64,000 nt of DNA from Heterohyrax brucei. Taxonomy: Eukaryota; Chordata; Mammalia; Hyracoidea; Procaviidae. Of this stretch, positions 33,035-44,894 are shown one piece after another (positions within the stretch are counted from its first letter, which is position 1; each line of letters begins with the position of its first letter). The notes under the pieces are model-generated. The model worked only from the letters and a program-made list of their open reading frames with translations. It did no database searches and was not told the origin of the DNA. A program made the position numbers and the translations under genes. The DNA is taken from positions 137,420,833-137,484,832 of the forward strand of contig CM053141.1 of the NCBI GenBank assembly GCA_028571685.1. The letters run 5' to 3'.

Positions 33035-34660
33035 GTGAGGTTTAAGGAAAGAAGCTCTCTTTCTAATGTAAAAGTGCAAGGTGAAGTTGCACAGAAGTTG
33101 CACAGAAGTTGCCACAGAAGCTGTGGCAAGCTATCTGCAAAGTCTCTTTAAGATAACTGATGAAGGTGGCTACACAAATAACCAATTTTTAACGTAGATG
33201 AAGCAATCTTACATTGGAAGAAGATATCGTTTAGGACTTTCACAGCTACAGAGGAGAAGTTAATGCCTAGCTTCAAAGCTTCAGTGGACAGGCCGACTCT
33301 TGTTAGAGGCTGTGCATCCAGTGACTTTAAATTAAAGGCAGTGCTAGTTAACCACTCTGAAAACCCTAGGGCCTTTAGGATTTATGCTAAATCTACCTGT
33401 GCTCCATAAACAGAAAAACAAAGCCTGGCTGACAGCACATCTATTTACAACATGGTTTACTGACTGTTTTATGCCCACTGTTGAGTCCTACTTCCCAGAA
33501 AAAAAGGATTCCTTTCAAAATATTACTCGTCATTCTCAATGCACCCAGTCACTCAAGAGCTCTGACAGAGACATGCAAGGAGATTAATGTGGTCTTCAGG
33601 CCTGCTAACACAACACCCATTCTGCAGCCTGTGGATCAAGGAGTAATTTCAACTTTCAAGTCCTATTATTTAAGAAATACCTTTTTTATGGCTACAGCTG
33701 CTTTAGAAGGTGATTTTGCTGATGGATCTGGGCAAAGTAAATTGAGAACTTTCTGGAAAAGATTCACCATTCTAGATGTCATTAAAAACATCCATGATCC
33801 ATAGGGGGAGATCAGCACATCAACATTAACCGGAGTTCAGAAGTTGAATCTTCCCTTATGGATGACGTTGAGAAGTTCAAGACTTCAGTGGAAAAAGTAA
33901 GTGCAAATGTGGTGGAAATAGCAAGAGAACTAGAATTAGAAGTGGAGTCTGAGGACAGGATTTCATTACTGCAATCTTGTAATACAATTTTAACAGAAGA
34001 GGAGTTGCTTCTTAGGGTTGAGCAAAGAAAGTGGTTTCTTGAGATGGAATCTACTTCTGGTGAAGGTGCCATGCACATTGTTGAAATGACAACAAAGTTA
34101 CCTACATGGTCTACTGAACATAATTGACAAAGGCAGCTACACTAAACAGCAGGTTTTCGATGTAGATGAAGCAATATAAAGCTGGAGGAAGATGCCATGT
34201 AGGACTTTCACAGGTACAGAGGAGAACTCAGGGCCTCTGTTCAAGGCTTCAAAGGACAGGCCAACTCTCTTTTTAGAGGCTAATGCAGATGGTAGCTTTC
34301 AGGTAAAACCAGTGTTCATCTGCTACTTTAAAAATCCTAGGGCCCTTATGAATTGTGCTAAATCTAATTTGCTTGTAGATTACTTAGGTGATAAAGAAGT
34401 GACATGGTTTGAAAGAATTAACTTCATTTTTAAAAGAGTTTCTACTACAGCTAAAATGCTATCAAGCAGCACTGTGTGCTACAGAGACATTAATTGTGAA
34501 AGGAAGAGTCAATCCAAGTGGCAAACTTCAATGTTGTCTTATTTTAAGAAATTGCCACAGCCACACCAAACTTCAGCAGCCACCACCCTGATCAGTCAGC
34601 AGCCATCCACAGTGAGGAAACGTTCCACCAGCAAAAAGATTATGACTCGCTGAAAGCTCA
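33035..34660 (+). pseudogene. Tigger transposase, catalytic (DDE) half with an internal duplication
   Basis: The DDE integrase-like half of the Tigger transposase, which cuts and rejoins DNA at the transposon ends, in pieces: 33384-33587 ([20 protein letters not shown]), 33481-33804 ([20 protein letters not shown]), 33858-34127 ([16 protein letters not shown]) and 34409-34653 (LSYFKKLPQPHQTSAATTLI). At least two frameshifts and several stops. A block of about 260 bp near the start of this half (33152-33411) recurs at 34118-34376, between motifs that should adjoin. Confidence 0.87.
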
Positions 34661-35019
34661 GATGGTAATGAGCATTTTTTAGTAACAGAATAATTAAGGC
34701 AGGCAGTTTTTTTTAGACATAATGCTATTGCACATTTAATAGACTGCAGTACAGTGTGAACATAACATTTGTATGTGCTAAGAAACCCCCAAAAATTATT
34801 GTACTATCTTAATTGTGATATTTGCTTTATTGCAGCAGTCTGGAACAGAATCTGCAGTTATCTCCAAGGTATGTCTATGGTCTCACTCCCAATATCAACT
34901 TCATAAGTACACTATACAGAATCTTCCCCCAGCAAAAGTATAAAACTGTATAAAACAGGATTTCTGGGGGGCTCTTCTGAAAAGACTAGAAGCTGAAAAT
35001 CTTGAAACAATGAGTTTGA

Positions 35020-35256
35020 AGGGCATACTACACAGGAGGGAACAGTTCCTGGAGGACATCATACTTGGTAGAGGGTCAAGAAAAAAGAGGAAGGCCCTCG
35101 ACAAGATGCACTGACACAGTGGCTGCAACAGTGGGTTCAGACATAGCAAAGATTATGAGAATGGTGCAGTACAGGCAACATTTCATCCTGTTATACATCA
35201 GACTGCTGTGAGTCAGAACCAACTGGACAGAACCTAACAGCAACTACACAGTAGAG
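35020..35256 (+). mobile_element. RTE-type LINE, 3' end
   Basis: caggagggaacagttcctgg, gacatcatacttggtagagg, gtggctgcaacagtgggttc and the tail ctgtgagtcagaaccaactg with a CAA-rich end. About 240 bp. Confidence 0.87.
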
Positions 35257-35574
35257 TTCTCACTTGAGATTTCCTTCTCCTAACAACTCCTGCTCAGTAA
35301 TTGCTCTCAATTGATAATATTTATTCATACTGCTGATCATACATACTACTCATTTAGTCTTATTCCTACAGAAATGCATGTTATTCTCTTCTGTTGTTAT
35401 GTAGCTTGGATGAATGTCTGTGTATACATATGCATACACACGTATATATGTGCTCTGTATCTTCTATAAACTTATAAACGAATTATGGAGATAATTATGT
35501 GTTATACTTCTTTATACCCCACAGAGGGTCTAGAGTAGCTTTTTACATATCAGAGATACGTAGTTACTGATATA
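35257..35574. other. Unassigned sequence
   Basis: No gene or element recognised; alternating purine-pyrimidine text near 35425-35455 (catatgcatacacacgtata). Confidence 0.4.
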
Positions 35575-35735
35575 AAAACAAAAATCTCACTGTTGTCAAG
35601 TCGATTTTGACTCCTAGCAACCCTATAGACAGAGTAGAACTGCCCCATAGAGTTTCCAAGGAGCGCCTGGTGGATTTGAACTGCTGACCTTTTGGTTAGC
35701 AGTCATAACACTTTACTACACCAACAAGGTTTCCA
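35575..35735 (-). mobile_element. AfroSINE
   Basis: Minus strand and close to consensus: ctgttgtcaagtcgattttg, gtttccaaggagcgcctggt, gaccttttggttagcagtca. Confidence 0.92.
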
Positions 35736-38465
35736 GTTATTGATAGAAGGACAAAATTAATACTAAAGACAAAAAATTCTTGAAAAATTAACAATAGATT
35801 TTTGATGCTTTGTTTAGAATCATAGTGCAAGTTACTCACTGAAGCTTCTGAGATTACTGATCAGTTACCTGGATTCCAGAGACATTCACAATAGAACTTA
35901 GAGAAAATCTATCTTCTCAAAAAATTCATTTTAAAAAATAATGACATTTAAAAGCAGGCCCTAGTAGGTGCTTCTGCCAATCATGCAAGATCTGTTTATC
36001 ATTTTAAGAAGTTATTACATGTTTGATAAGAATTTTAAAAGTTATCAGCATAAAAATGCTACAATTCTCAATAGTGAGGTATAATCTGTGTTATCAGAGA
36101 TATTATCCTTCTTACTTTATGAGCCTGATATTCGAATGATGGATAGTAATATTTTATTCCACCAGGCAAATATTAATATCATTCTCATTGCTGGCCAATA
36201 TTTTTATGAACATAAATCAGGAGCCTTGGAAGCACCATGTTGCCTCTAATTACAATGTGGAAATCCCTGCATCACAGATTTAAGCATTAAATACCTACAT
36301 TTATTATATTTGCTGCTCGCGTTACTAAAATAGAAAAACCTAAGGCTAAATAATCCCTGTCTTTGCAGATTTTAATCAGGCACTGTTTGGATTGCCAAGT
36401 ATAAAAGAACATGCAATACTATAAAGAGTACAAAAGGCTGAGACAACATACATTTCCTTAAGCCAGAGCAGAAGGTGAATCTCAGAGACAATTACTGCTT
36501 GCTAAGGAAGGACTGATGTTTCAAGACAGCACCATTCTCATTCCCAAGTCACTCTAAAAGAACAGCGTAATTTTTTTCAAGTAGTTTTAACAATTATTCT
36601 ATCATTCAGACAATGAAATAACAAGTGAGACATTTATTACATTAACACGCAATGTGGTTACAAACAAACAGGGGGAGATGTTCTAGTTGAACTGCATCCA
36701 GAATGGCTATAAGAAGAGGGCTTACAACCTGCAAAAGAGCTAACTTGAACTCAACTGCTCATTATTATACACCTAGAACTGCACTACAGGGAATAGAAAA
36801 GTAGCAAAATATATTATCCTTGACCTGAAGGAACTCAGGCTCTGGTTGAGGAAAAATGAATAATGTTCAAGGAATAACCAGAGTATTATCTAAAGAAAAT
36901 TAAGTATGATATACAGTATTGTTCTAAGTCCACTGGAATTTTGAAATAAGAGAAAGTCAATGTAGAGTGGAATTAGGCAAGACAAGTCTCAAAGTCAGGG
37001 ATACACTAGGTTTTGAGCCATGTGTTATTCATGTGTATTCTGTAAGGCATAACATATGGTCACACTTGGTAAAATCTAAGCTATTCAAGCTAAGTAGAAG
37101 AGCAGGAATAAACACAGGAATGAGTTAAGGATAGAGGACAGAAGGAAGACAAAAATGCAAATAGCTAAATTGGGTCCATTGTGAGAAGGTTCAAAATAAC
37201 GGTCAGAAAAACATGCATCCAGCTCCCAAAGGACAGTGACATCTGGTAGGACATGGGCAGCAAAATGAAATGATAAAAGGGCAATGCAAGAATAATAATT
37301 CAATGAGGATGTCCAGGGTCAAATAAAATCCCTGGAAACCTTTGGCAGGAAATAGATTGTTTGAACCATCTTATTATCTAAGAATGAGAAACCAAATCAC
37401 CATCCTGGCCAAAGGAAAGGAAAGGAAACCTTCTATTGTGAAGAATCTCCTGATCTTGGCAGTTATTTAGCTTCTATCTTTCTCAGAAATCACGCAGTGT
37501 CTTGGAAATCTGATACCCACTTCCAGATGACAAGATGGCACGTGGAAAAATTCTCCCTGCAAAGGTTAGATTAGGGAGCTGAGTGTCCTGGGCCTCTGGG
37601 CATCGTGGTGCTGATACGTTTTTTCTCTCAGTAGGCAGAGATTAAGGTCACCCATTGTGCCATTTCTCAGAGGAGAGTTTGACAGCAGCAAGAAACAGTC
37701 CATAATAGAATGTAAATATTCTGTTACCAGGATGCAGAGCTGTGAGCTGAAACCAAAAGGAGACCTGCTGTCTTTTGTTTAGTCACCCAGGCAAGGTCTT
37801 GAAGAAACTCTTATTTATATTTCTTTCCACTGCTAAACTGTCAGACTTTTTATTTTCCCCCTTTAAATTTGCACTACTACTACTCTCATCATCATTTTCT
37901 TTCGTTATTATTACTACAATTAGTATTATTATTCGAATTGGATGGGAATAACAAAAATAACATTTTTAAGTCCCCAAGCCATATTTGACTACAGTTATAA
38001 AGTTGGTTCCTACACACTAACTTAGGAAATTAAAAACACTAAATCTAGGATTTTCTCCACTGGGACCTAATCCAGTCCAATTTAGAAGTTGAGGATTTAT
38101 AAAGGCTTTTCTGATAGAAATGGGAAAATGTCAGCTACAATTTCTTGCTAGACTTGAACTGAATCTATTAACCTTGCCCAGAGAATATAATGTTACAGTT
38201 ATCTCATTTACAATGTTATTGTATATGATTTATGGCCAGAGTATCAAGCCTCAAACTAGGTTTTGTAGTTTTAAGTTAAATTTACATGTCTATAACACAA
38301 ATGATTTTTTTCTTGTTCAGATAAAAAGATATTAAAAAGTGATTTATAATATATCAGTTGGATGGAAAATATACAGTATGACTTGGTTACTCGAGGGAAG
38401 AAAACATTAGACAGCTATTATGAGTAGTACATTCACACTGCTTAATGCTTCCCGTCTTTTAATAC
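35736..38465. other. Long stretch with no recognised gene
   Basis: The longest interval without a recent element (2.7 kb). Some text at 36780-37010 resembles an old dispersed repeat I cannot name. The 72-codon minus frame at 37085-37303 and the 71-codon plus frame at 38120-38335 have no motif or splice context. Conservation with other mammals cannot be judged here. Confidence 0.4.
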
Positions 38466-38580
38466 AGGCATCCCCTGGGTTACGAATGAGATCCGTTCCT
38501 GAATCTGTCTTTAAGTCAAGTTTGTAGATAGTTGGAACAGGTATATGCAGTTCTTATTTGACCTCATTTGATTGAATGTT
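38466..38580. mobile_element. Possible DNA-transposon terminus
   Basis: The stretch caggcatcccctgggttacg, followed by gatccgttcctgaatctgtc and a related half (aagtcaagtttgtagatag), resembles terminal sequence of a dispersed cut-and-paste element. I cannot name the family and do not see its other end. Confidence 0.35.
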
Positions 38581-38740
38581 GGAAACCCTGGTGGTGTAGT
38601 GCTTAAGTGTTACAGCTGCTAACCAAAAGGCTGGCAGTTCAAATCCACCAGGCGCTCTTTGGAAACTCTATAGAGTGGGTCTACTCTGTCCTATAGGGTT
38701 ACTATGAATCAGAATCGACTCAACAGCAATGAGTTTTTGG
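38581..38740 (+). mobile_element. AfroSINE
   Basis: Full-length plus copy: ggaaaccctggtggtgtagt with the A-box region, B-box-like ggcagttcaaatccacc, tail tgaatcagaatcgactcaac. Close to the presumed consensus. Confidence 0.93.
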
Positions 38741-38789
38741 TCAAATATTTGTCTTACTATACAGTATATATCTTAACTTCCAATGTATA

Positions 38790-38962
38790 TCAGGAAACCC
38801 TAGTGGTAGAGTAGTTAAGTGCTATAGCTGCTTACCAAAAGGTGAGCAGTTCAAATCTGCCAGAGACTCCTTGGAAGCTCTGCAGGGCAGTTCTGTCCTG
38901 TCCTCTTGGGTTGCTATGAGTCAGAACTGACTCAATGGCAGGGGGCTCAATTTTGTGTTTGG
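38790..38962 (+). mobile_element. AfroSINE
   Basis: aggaaaccctagtggtagag, gagcagttcaaatctgccag, gctatgagtcagaactgact. Second plus-strand copy 50 bases after the previous one. Confidence 0.92.
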
Positions 38963-39875
38963 TATGCATATAAAATACTTAATGAAATGCTTCCAAACTG
39001 TGCAATGTTTTCATGAGTGTCACAACACAGTGTGTGCATTCATTATTACAAACTATTACATTTATCCGAGATTTTTAATGCAACAGTTTTATGTAACCTG
39101 TTCTTCAGTACAAGATGTTTTACAACCCAGGGCCTGCCTGCACATGCCTGGCTATCAACTGTAAGACATCTTTGAAATTACATTGTACTGAGAATACAAA
39201 AAGACACCAATCAACATGAAATTCATATTTAAAAGAACAACTGAAAGAAAAGAGAGAAAAATGTATCCTCTACACAGTGCACCTAAGATCATGAATGCCA
39301 GAGTTGCTAGTGTCACTGTTTTGTCACGTGTCCTCTATATAATGCAATATAATATAATGGTTCTTAACCATGTCACACTAAAAAGTCTCTCTGATATTGT
39401 TAACATTATTGAAACACAGAAGAATTTGTTTCATCATTAACGACAAGAACTGAATTTTATTTTGTGGTAGTAAACCCCAGTGCTGTCGAGTCGGATCTGA
39501 CTCTAAGGCACTGAAAATATTTGCTACAACGCCATTTGAAAGATATTATGACTACAACTATAAAGTCAGTGCCAGTTATATACTAAGGATTTAAGATAAC
39601 CTTTACTAGAAAGCATACCACAGTCAGTATCCTGTAAATGTAAATTAAAATTAAAAAATCTCTCATATGTCTGCTTATAGATGATATACCATATGTAAAT
39701 ATTTTCAAATTATACAAGTTAAGTAAATTTCATAATTCAAGAGTACTCTTCAAAGACAAAAGCTCTGCTGCTCAAGCTCTGATCACTAACAACACACACA
39801 TCTATTATCATAGAAGAATATATTTATATACATGAAGATGTATATAATATATGTGCATACACATATTTATCAGGT
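38963..39875. other. Unassigned sequence with one SINE-tail scrap
   Basis: Frames of 69-74 codons near 38955-39164 and 39216-39440 lack motifs. The AfroSINE tail at 39475-39503 is listed separately. Confidence 0.4.
39475..39503 (-). mobile_element. AfroSINE tail micro-insertion
   Basis: About 29 bases, ccccagtgctgtcgagtcgg then atctgactc, equal to the end of the SINE/RTE tail and nothing more. No clear target duplication was seen. Confidence 0.6.
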
Positions 39876-40049
39876 GGTGCAAGGACTAGACAACTACTCT
39901 AAAGACTGGCAGTTCAAACTCACCCAGAGGCACTTTGAAAGACCGGTCTGGTCATGTGCTTCTGAAAGGTCACAGCCGTGAAAATCTGTCTGTATGTGTG
40001 AGGTCACCACAAATCAGAATCAGCTTGACAGCAACTGACAACAATATCA
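39876..40049 (+). mobile_element. AfroSINE, long-middle variant
   Basis: The head is diverged; the middle block gaaagaccggtctggtcatg and gaaaggtcacagccgtgaaa matches the 13518 copy; tail cagaatcagcttgacagcaa. Confidence 0.8.
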
Positions 40050-40204
40050 AAACCCATTAACACGAAGTAGATTTTGACTTATCATGACCCTACAGGACAG
40101 AGTAGAACTGCCCCATAGAGTTTCCAAGGAGTGGCTGGTGGACTCAAGCTGCTGACCTTTTGGTTAGCAGCTCAGTGCTAACCCACTGCATCACCAGGGC
40201 TCCA
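40050..40204 (-). mobile_element. AfroSINE
   Basis: Minus strand, abutting the previous plus copy tail to tail: gactcaagctgctgaccttt, tggttagcagctcag, gcatcaccagggctcc. The convergent pair could form a hairpin. Confidence 0.88.
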
Positions 40205-40397
40205 AACAACAACACATAAACATATAATTGCATTCACAATTAATTGATTCATTATTTAAAAAAAAAAAAAGTTTTATTCCTATTTGCTATCTAATTCTTA
40301 AATACGTTTGAATTACACGAGTTCATATTTGGGAGAATTTTAAAATTTTAAAATTTTAAAAATTTTAAAAATGTCTCACTATGGTTGTAATTTAATG

Positions 40398-40481
40398 AAG
40401 TTCTATGGGGCAATTCTACCGTGCACATAAGGTCGCTAGGAGTCAGCACTGACTTGACAGCATTGGGTTTGGTTTTTGGAT
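40398..40481 (+). mobile_element. AfroSINE tail half
   Basis: gttctatggggcaattctac, gtcgctaggagtcagcactg, and tail gcattgggtttggtttttgg. The head is absent. Confidence 0.83.
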
Positions 40482-40649
40482 TCCTTGAGTACCTCCCAAC
40501 TGGGCAAACAACTTAGAGCTTCTTAGGAGACAAAAATCCAGGAGTGCCTGGTCAATTCAAACCATCAGTCTTTTGTGTTAAATGAATATAATCTGTGTCA
40601 TTTAGGTGAAAAAACCAGGAAAACAGAGTTAGAAAAAATATAGGAAAAA

Positions 40650-40870
40650 GGAAAGAATATTTATGGATCTAGTCTCTGCCAAATACTTTAGTTATTCTAC
40701 ATACATTATTTTAGTTAATACTGACGAAAATCCTATGAGATTTGATAGTACAGTCCCCATTTGATGGATGAAAATATTGAGAATCAAGGCAAAAAAAAAA
40801 GCATTCCCCCCACAACCAAGAAAAACACAACTAATAATTGACAGAAACAAGATTGAAAGATAGATCTGAA
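40650..40870 (+). mobile_element. MIR SINE remnant
   Basis: Motif order tttagttattctacatacat, aatcctatgagatttgatag, tccccatttgatggatgaaa fits a diverged MIR. An A-run at about 40791-40801 interrupts it. Confidence 0.6.
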
Positions 40871-41929
40871 AATCTCACTAATTTTCATAAAGTGTGAAAA
40901 TACAAATAATGGACAGCAAATGCAAATAAAATAAAAGAGAAAAAAAAAGTTTATGTGATTTAAACCCCATGTGGCTGCTTCCTAAGTTCAGCGGCTCCTA
41001 GAATCAATAGCCAAGCCAAGTAGCCAAGAATCAATGTCCACATTAAATTCACACAAGTAATTTTCTTCAAAAAAACAAACAGAAACAAAACCCTAACACG
41101 TCAGCTGTGATCATTACACAGGAAACTCTGTTGCAGATCCTAGTCAACTATTGTGAACTCTGAGGTGTGTTTGAAATTGTGCTTCCATTACTATTTCATG
41201 ACATAATTTTCAGCCATATAATCTTATTTTTTTAACATAAACATATTAAAGTTTAAAGGCTCATAGTGAGAAGCAGTACACGTCATGAGTTTACCTGCAT
41301 ACCCCAAGTCCCATTTCTTTATAAATCACCTTTCCAGATTTTTAGTTGTTTTTGTGGATGCTTTTCTGACTCTAAAATGTGTTATTTGACAAATTTAAGA
41401 AATTGTCTATCAAATCTCTGCTTTGAAAAATGACTATTTTGCTAACAACATTTAATCTTCTTTGCCATTTTGACTATTCTTCTGGTCTTCTAATGATTAT
41501 TTCAGATTCCTAATATACACAGATCTCAGTTTATCACTGTATCAACTCTTGAAAGTAACTCTTAATCCTACAGATACATGAACCTAAAATCATCCAATTT
41601 GATCTTCCACCTCCTTTTAATTCTTTCTCATCACATCTTTGTTTGGTTATATCTGCACACTGCAAAGACTAAAAACCTTCTATTTATAACCATAAATAAG
41701 AATTCCATTATTAAAAGTTATAGTTTGATTCTACAAGTTGAAAATTAACACCAATATTTGCATTACTAGGACTATGTAAATATCACTCACAACAAATCAG
41801 ATAATGAGCTAGTTAGTTATTTGTTTCCACATCAAATGTCACAATATTTGTTCTATTCATGTAAAAATGTTCCTAATATACAGGCCAAATGTTTTCAGGT
41901 TTTGTACATTTCATAAATCTCTCAAAATC
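40871..41929. other. Unassigned AT-rich sequence
   Basis: No gene or element I can name, apart from a few A-rich runs. Confidence 0.4.
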
Positions 41930-42960
41930 AAACCAAAAAAAGAATATTACAACATGATCAAATGTAATTTATTCCAGAAATGAAGGGTTTGCTTAGCATT
42001 AAAAACCAATCAATGTAATTCATAATTTTAACTAAATAAAAATAATAGCCATTTAATTATTATGACAGATACTAAAAATCATTTAAGAAAATTTAATATC
42101 CAGTTACGATAAAAACTTTTAACAAATTAGATGAGAATTTCCTCAATATGATAAAGGTCAGCTATGTAAAACCACACAACATTATGCTTAGTGGAAAAAT
42201 ATTAAGCATTTCCTACTTAAATTAGAAGCAAGGTAAGGGTCCTTACTTTTACCTATTCTATTCAACAATACAATAGAAGTTCTAATCAATGCAACAAAAT
42301 AAAAAAAGTATACATTGACTATGAAAGAATAGTATTTATAAATTAAGATAGCATGAATATTAGAAAATCTGGTCTACAAACATCTATGACACACAATACA
42401 TCATATGTGAATTTAGCAAGATAATACAAAACTAATATTTTAAAAATCTATTTATATGCTATTAAAACAAAAACCAAACTCATTGCTTTCAAGTATATTC
42501 CTACTCATTGCAACCCTACAAGAGAGAGAAGAACAGCCCCGTACAGTCTCCAAAGAGCAGCTGGTAGATTCGAACTGCTGACCTTTTTTGCTTAGCATCT
42601 GAGCTCTGAATTACTGTGCCACTGAGGGCTCCAGCAAACAATAGTAATATAAGTTTTGAGAGTCACATACTCACAACAGTTTCAAAAATAAAATAAATAC
42701 AATAAGTGATGTGCAAAACCTTTAGTCTGAAAACTATATAACATGACTGAGAGAGAGAAAAGGAAAAATCCCACCCTCCCCTAAATGGAAAGACACACGA
42801 TGTTTTGGAGCTGGAAAACTTCATACTACAATGATGGCAATTTTCCTTCCAACTGATCAATAGATTCCATTCATAGATTCCATTCAGTCACAATCACAAC
42901 ACCTTCCAAAATCTCCAAAATGATGCTATCATGTAAAAAAATAATATATTAAAACAAATA
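41930..42960 (+). mobile_element. Old LINE-1 ORF2 (RT) fragment with a SINE
   Basis: Plus-strand RT-region text without an open frame: catgatcaaatgtaatttat, aaaaaccaatcaatgtaatt, cctattctattcaacaatac, gcaaaacctttagtctgaaa. The AfroSINE at 42468-42633 splits it. Old and AT-shifted. Confidence 0.72.
42468..42633 (-). mobile_element. AfroSINE
   Basis: Minus strand inside the LINE-1: aaaccaaactcattgctttc, attcgaactgctgacctttt, tactgtgccactgagggctc. Confidence 0.88.
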
Positions 42961-43120
42961 TCTCTAGTATATGTTTGGATTTATTCAAAAGTACATTTTT
43001 TTCATTCATGCCATATTGCACAGTTAACTTTGAAACATACTACCTCTAGTGAAAAACTTTATTTAAAAACAAAAAATGCAGCACTCTGAATATATTGCTG
43101 CACACTATAAAATAAATTGT

Positions 43121-43284
43121 GTGTTGTTGTTGTTAGGTACTATCAAGTCAATTCTGACTCACTGCAACATACAGGACACAGTAGAAGTGCCTCTAGGGTT
43201 TCCAAGGAGTGCCTGGTGGGTTTGAACAGCCGACTTTCTGGTGAACAGCTGAGCTCTTCACCATGGTCTCAGCAGGGCTCCACT
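43121..43284 (-). mobile_element. AfroSINE with (GTT)n-type tail
   Basis: Minus strand, starting with gttgttgttgttaggtact, which is also the end of the RTE elements here: direct evidence of the shared tail. Head complement caccatggtctcagcagggc. Confidence 0.88.
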
Positions 43285-43689
43285 ATAAATTATAGTATTC
43301 TCTAAATCATTCAATTACATCAACTCTTTGGGAATAAGTTACTATGACTGAGCCAAAAATACATTTTTTTCTTAATATTACCATGCCCAAAATGATAGAA
43401 TTGCATCAGTAGTAACAAAAAGGCAAGTGACTCCTTTGAAATGGACACACTAAATTAACACACACATACACACCTATTTTATCCTGTGTCACTTTCCCAA
43501 GTCAAATACATAGTCTGGCATGAATCATAAAGCATCATCTTCTATATCTACTTAGTATTAGGGTTGAACTAGTTGTTATTATACTCATCCACAAAAAGGT
43601 ATCTGAGCTCTTTATCTGCCAACAAATATTAACTTCTCTCATTTTCATTCTCTCCCAATAAAAGCTACCATTCAAGATGTGTCTACAGT
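43285..43689. other. Unassigned sequence
   Basis: No gene or element recognised. Confidence 0.4.
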
Positions 43690-43888
43690 ATGACAGACAA
43701 TGTGTATATATCGTAGATGTATTAGATATTTATCATTTCATTTCAGCTCACCAACACTTCAACTTGGTTTTACTAATCCCTTTTACATATAAAGAAATAT
43801 AACAGAAATGTCAATGACTTGTCCATGAAATATAACTGCAAAACTGAAGTCAAAAGCTTCTTTGGACCCAAAAAGACTGGTCAAGCTC
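43690..43888 (+). mobile_element. MIR SINE remnant
   Basis: gatatttatcatttcatttc, actaatcccttttacatata, aatgtcaatgacttgtccat, ctgcaaaactgaagtcaaaa follow the MIR order. Strongly diverged. Confidence 0.55.
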
Positions 43889-44149
43889 AAAGAAATATAT
43901 CTCTAATCTCTGCCAGTGCCTTAGACATTCTCTTAAAGTTTGGAGGAAATCACTTAATCTCATTGTTTATATGTTAAAAATTTAAAATAATAATTATTTA
44001 ATGAAATCTTGCTTTGTAAAAACATAATAAAAATGAATTATAAGCATCTTAGGTAGAAATTGTTATGTAATTTAACTTAGCATGAATAAATTATTCTTCC
44101 GTATAGCATTATGTTAAATATGTGTCTCCAAGAAATCGGTGAAGTAAAG

Positions 44150-44266
44150 GAAAGAAGTGAAGAAAGGAGTGAGGAAAGGAAAGAGAAAGGGAGAAGGGAG
44201 GGAGGAAGGAAAGAAACTTTACCCAGGTCGTTTCTAGACAGCCTTTCTTTTTCTTTCTTTTCTTGT
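44150..44266. repeat. Polypurine tract followed by polypyrimidine tract
   Basis: 44150-44217 is almost all A/G (aagaaaggagtgaggaaagg and similar). 44243-44266 is almost all C/T (tttctttttctttctttt). The two could pair. The frames across it on both strands are composition artefacts. Confidence 0.8.
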
Positions 44267-44295
44267 TCATTGTTAGCATTTTTCAGCCTCTCTAC

Positions 44296-44412
44296 CCTGG
44301 TGGTGTAGTGGTTAAGCACTGCAACTGCTAACCAAAAGCTCAACCGTTCAAATCCACCAGGCGCTCCTCAAAACCATGAGGGCAGTTCTCTGGGTTTGCT
44401 TTGGGTTTGGGT
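44296..44412 (+). mobile_element. AfroSINE with internal deletion
   Basis: Good head (accctggtggtgtagtggtt, actgctaaccaaaagctcaa) and B-box-like cgttcaaatccacc. After gagggcagttctctgggttt most of the tail is missing. Confidence 0.85.
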
Positions 44413-44894
44413 CTCTCCATTTTTATTCTAAAATAGTTGTTGAAAATCAAAACAAAAGGAGCAGCTCTTTTCCTTTCTGGCTGTTTTTTCTAGAAATAAA
44501 GACACAAGGTTTCCAAATCTTGCCAATATAACAGCAGAGTCTTTGCAGCCTGTAAGGTGTCTGTTGTATGATTTAAAAAAATAACTCAATTCTGCTATAG
44601 AGAGTAAGATAAATAAATGATAGAACAAACATATAAGATCTGTTAAGTATAGTTACTATGTTACTAACCTGAAAGACATACTAAACCAGTTGCTGTCTTT
44701 CTTTTCATCCTATTGACTATGTGACTTTACGTGTGTCACAGTAGAACTGTGAGCTCCATAACGTTTTCGATGGCTGATTTTCACACATATGAGATCACCA
44801 GGCTTTTCTTTTGAAACACCTCTGTGTGACCTCAAACCTCCAACATTTCACTTAGCAACTGTACTTGGTAAACATTCACACTACCTGGGGACTC
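44413..44894. other. Unassigned sequence
   Basis: No gene or element recognised. Confidence 0.4.

Larger units (their letters stand above)
30554..34877 (+). mobile_element. Tigger (pogo-class) DNA transposon with nested LTRs
   Basis: Left end cagacatacc preceded by TA; right end ccaaggtatgtct complements it, as in Tigger1-like elements. Between them lie the Tigger 5' region, a broken transposase N-terminus (31530-31943) and the DDE half (33035-34660). Two LTRs (30795-31357 and 31944-33034) split it. Removing them leaves about 2.7 kb, close to Tigger1 length once the extra ~260-bp duplicated block is allowed for. Confidence 0.88.

Noticed and set aside
33812-34078. 88-codon serine-rich minus-strand frame
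   Set aside because: Antisense to the acidic segment of the Tigger transposase; the serines come from complementing GAA/GAG-rich codons.
34192-34653. 153-codon frame as a host gene
   Set aside because: Its first part lies in the duplicated Tigger block in a shifted phase and its end is the Tigger transposase C-terminus.
38581-38660. tRNA gene from the A-box and B-box in SINE heads
   Set aside because: Only the promoter-like half resembles a tRNA; there is no complete cloverleaf and the sequence continues into the SINE body and RTE-like tail.
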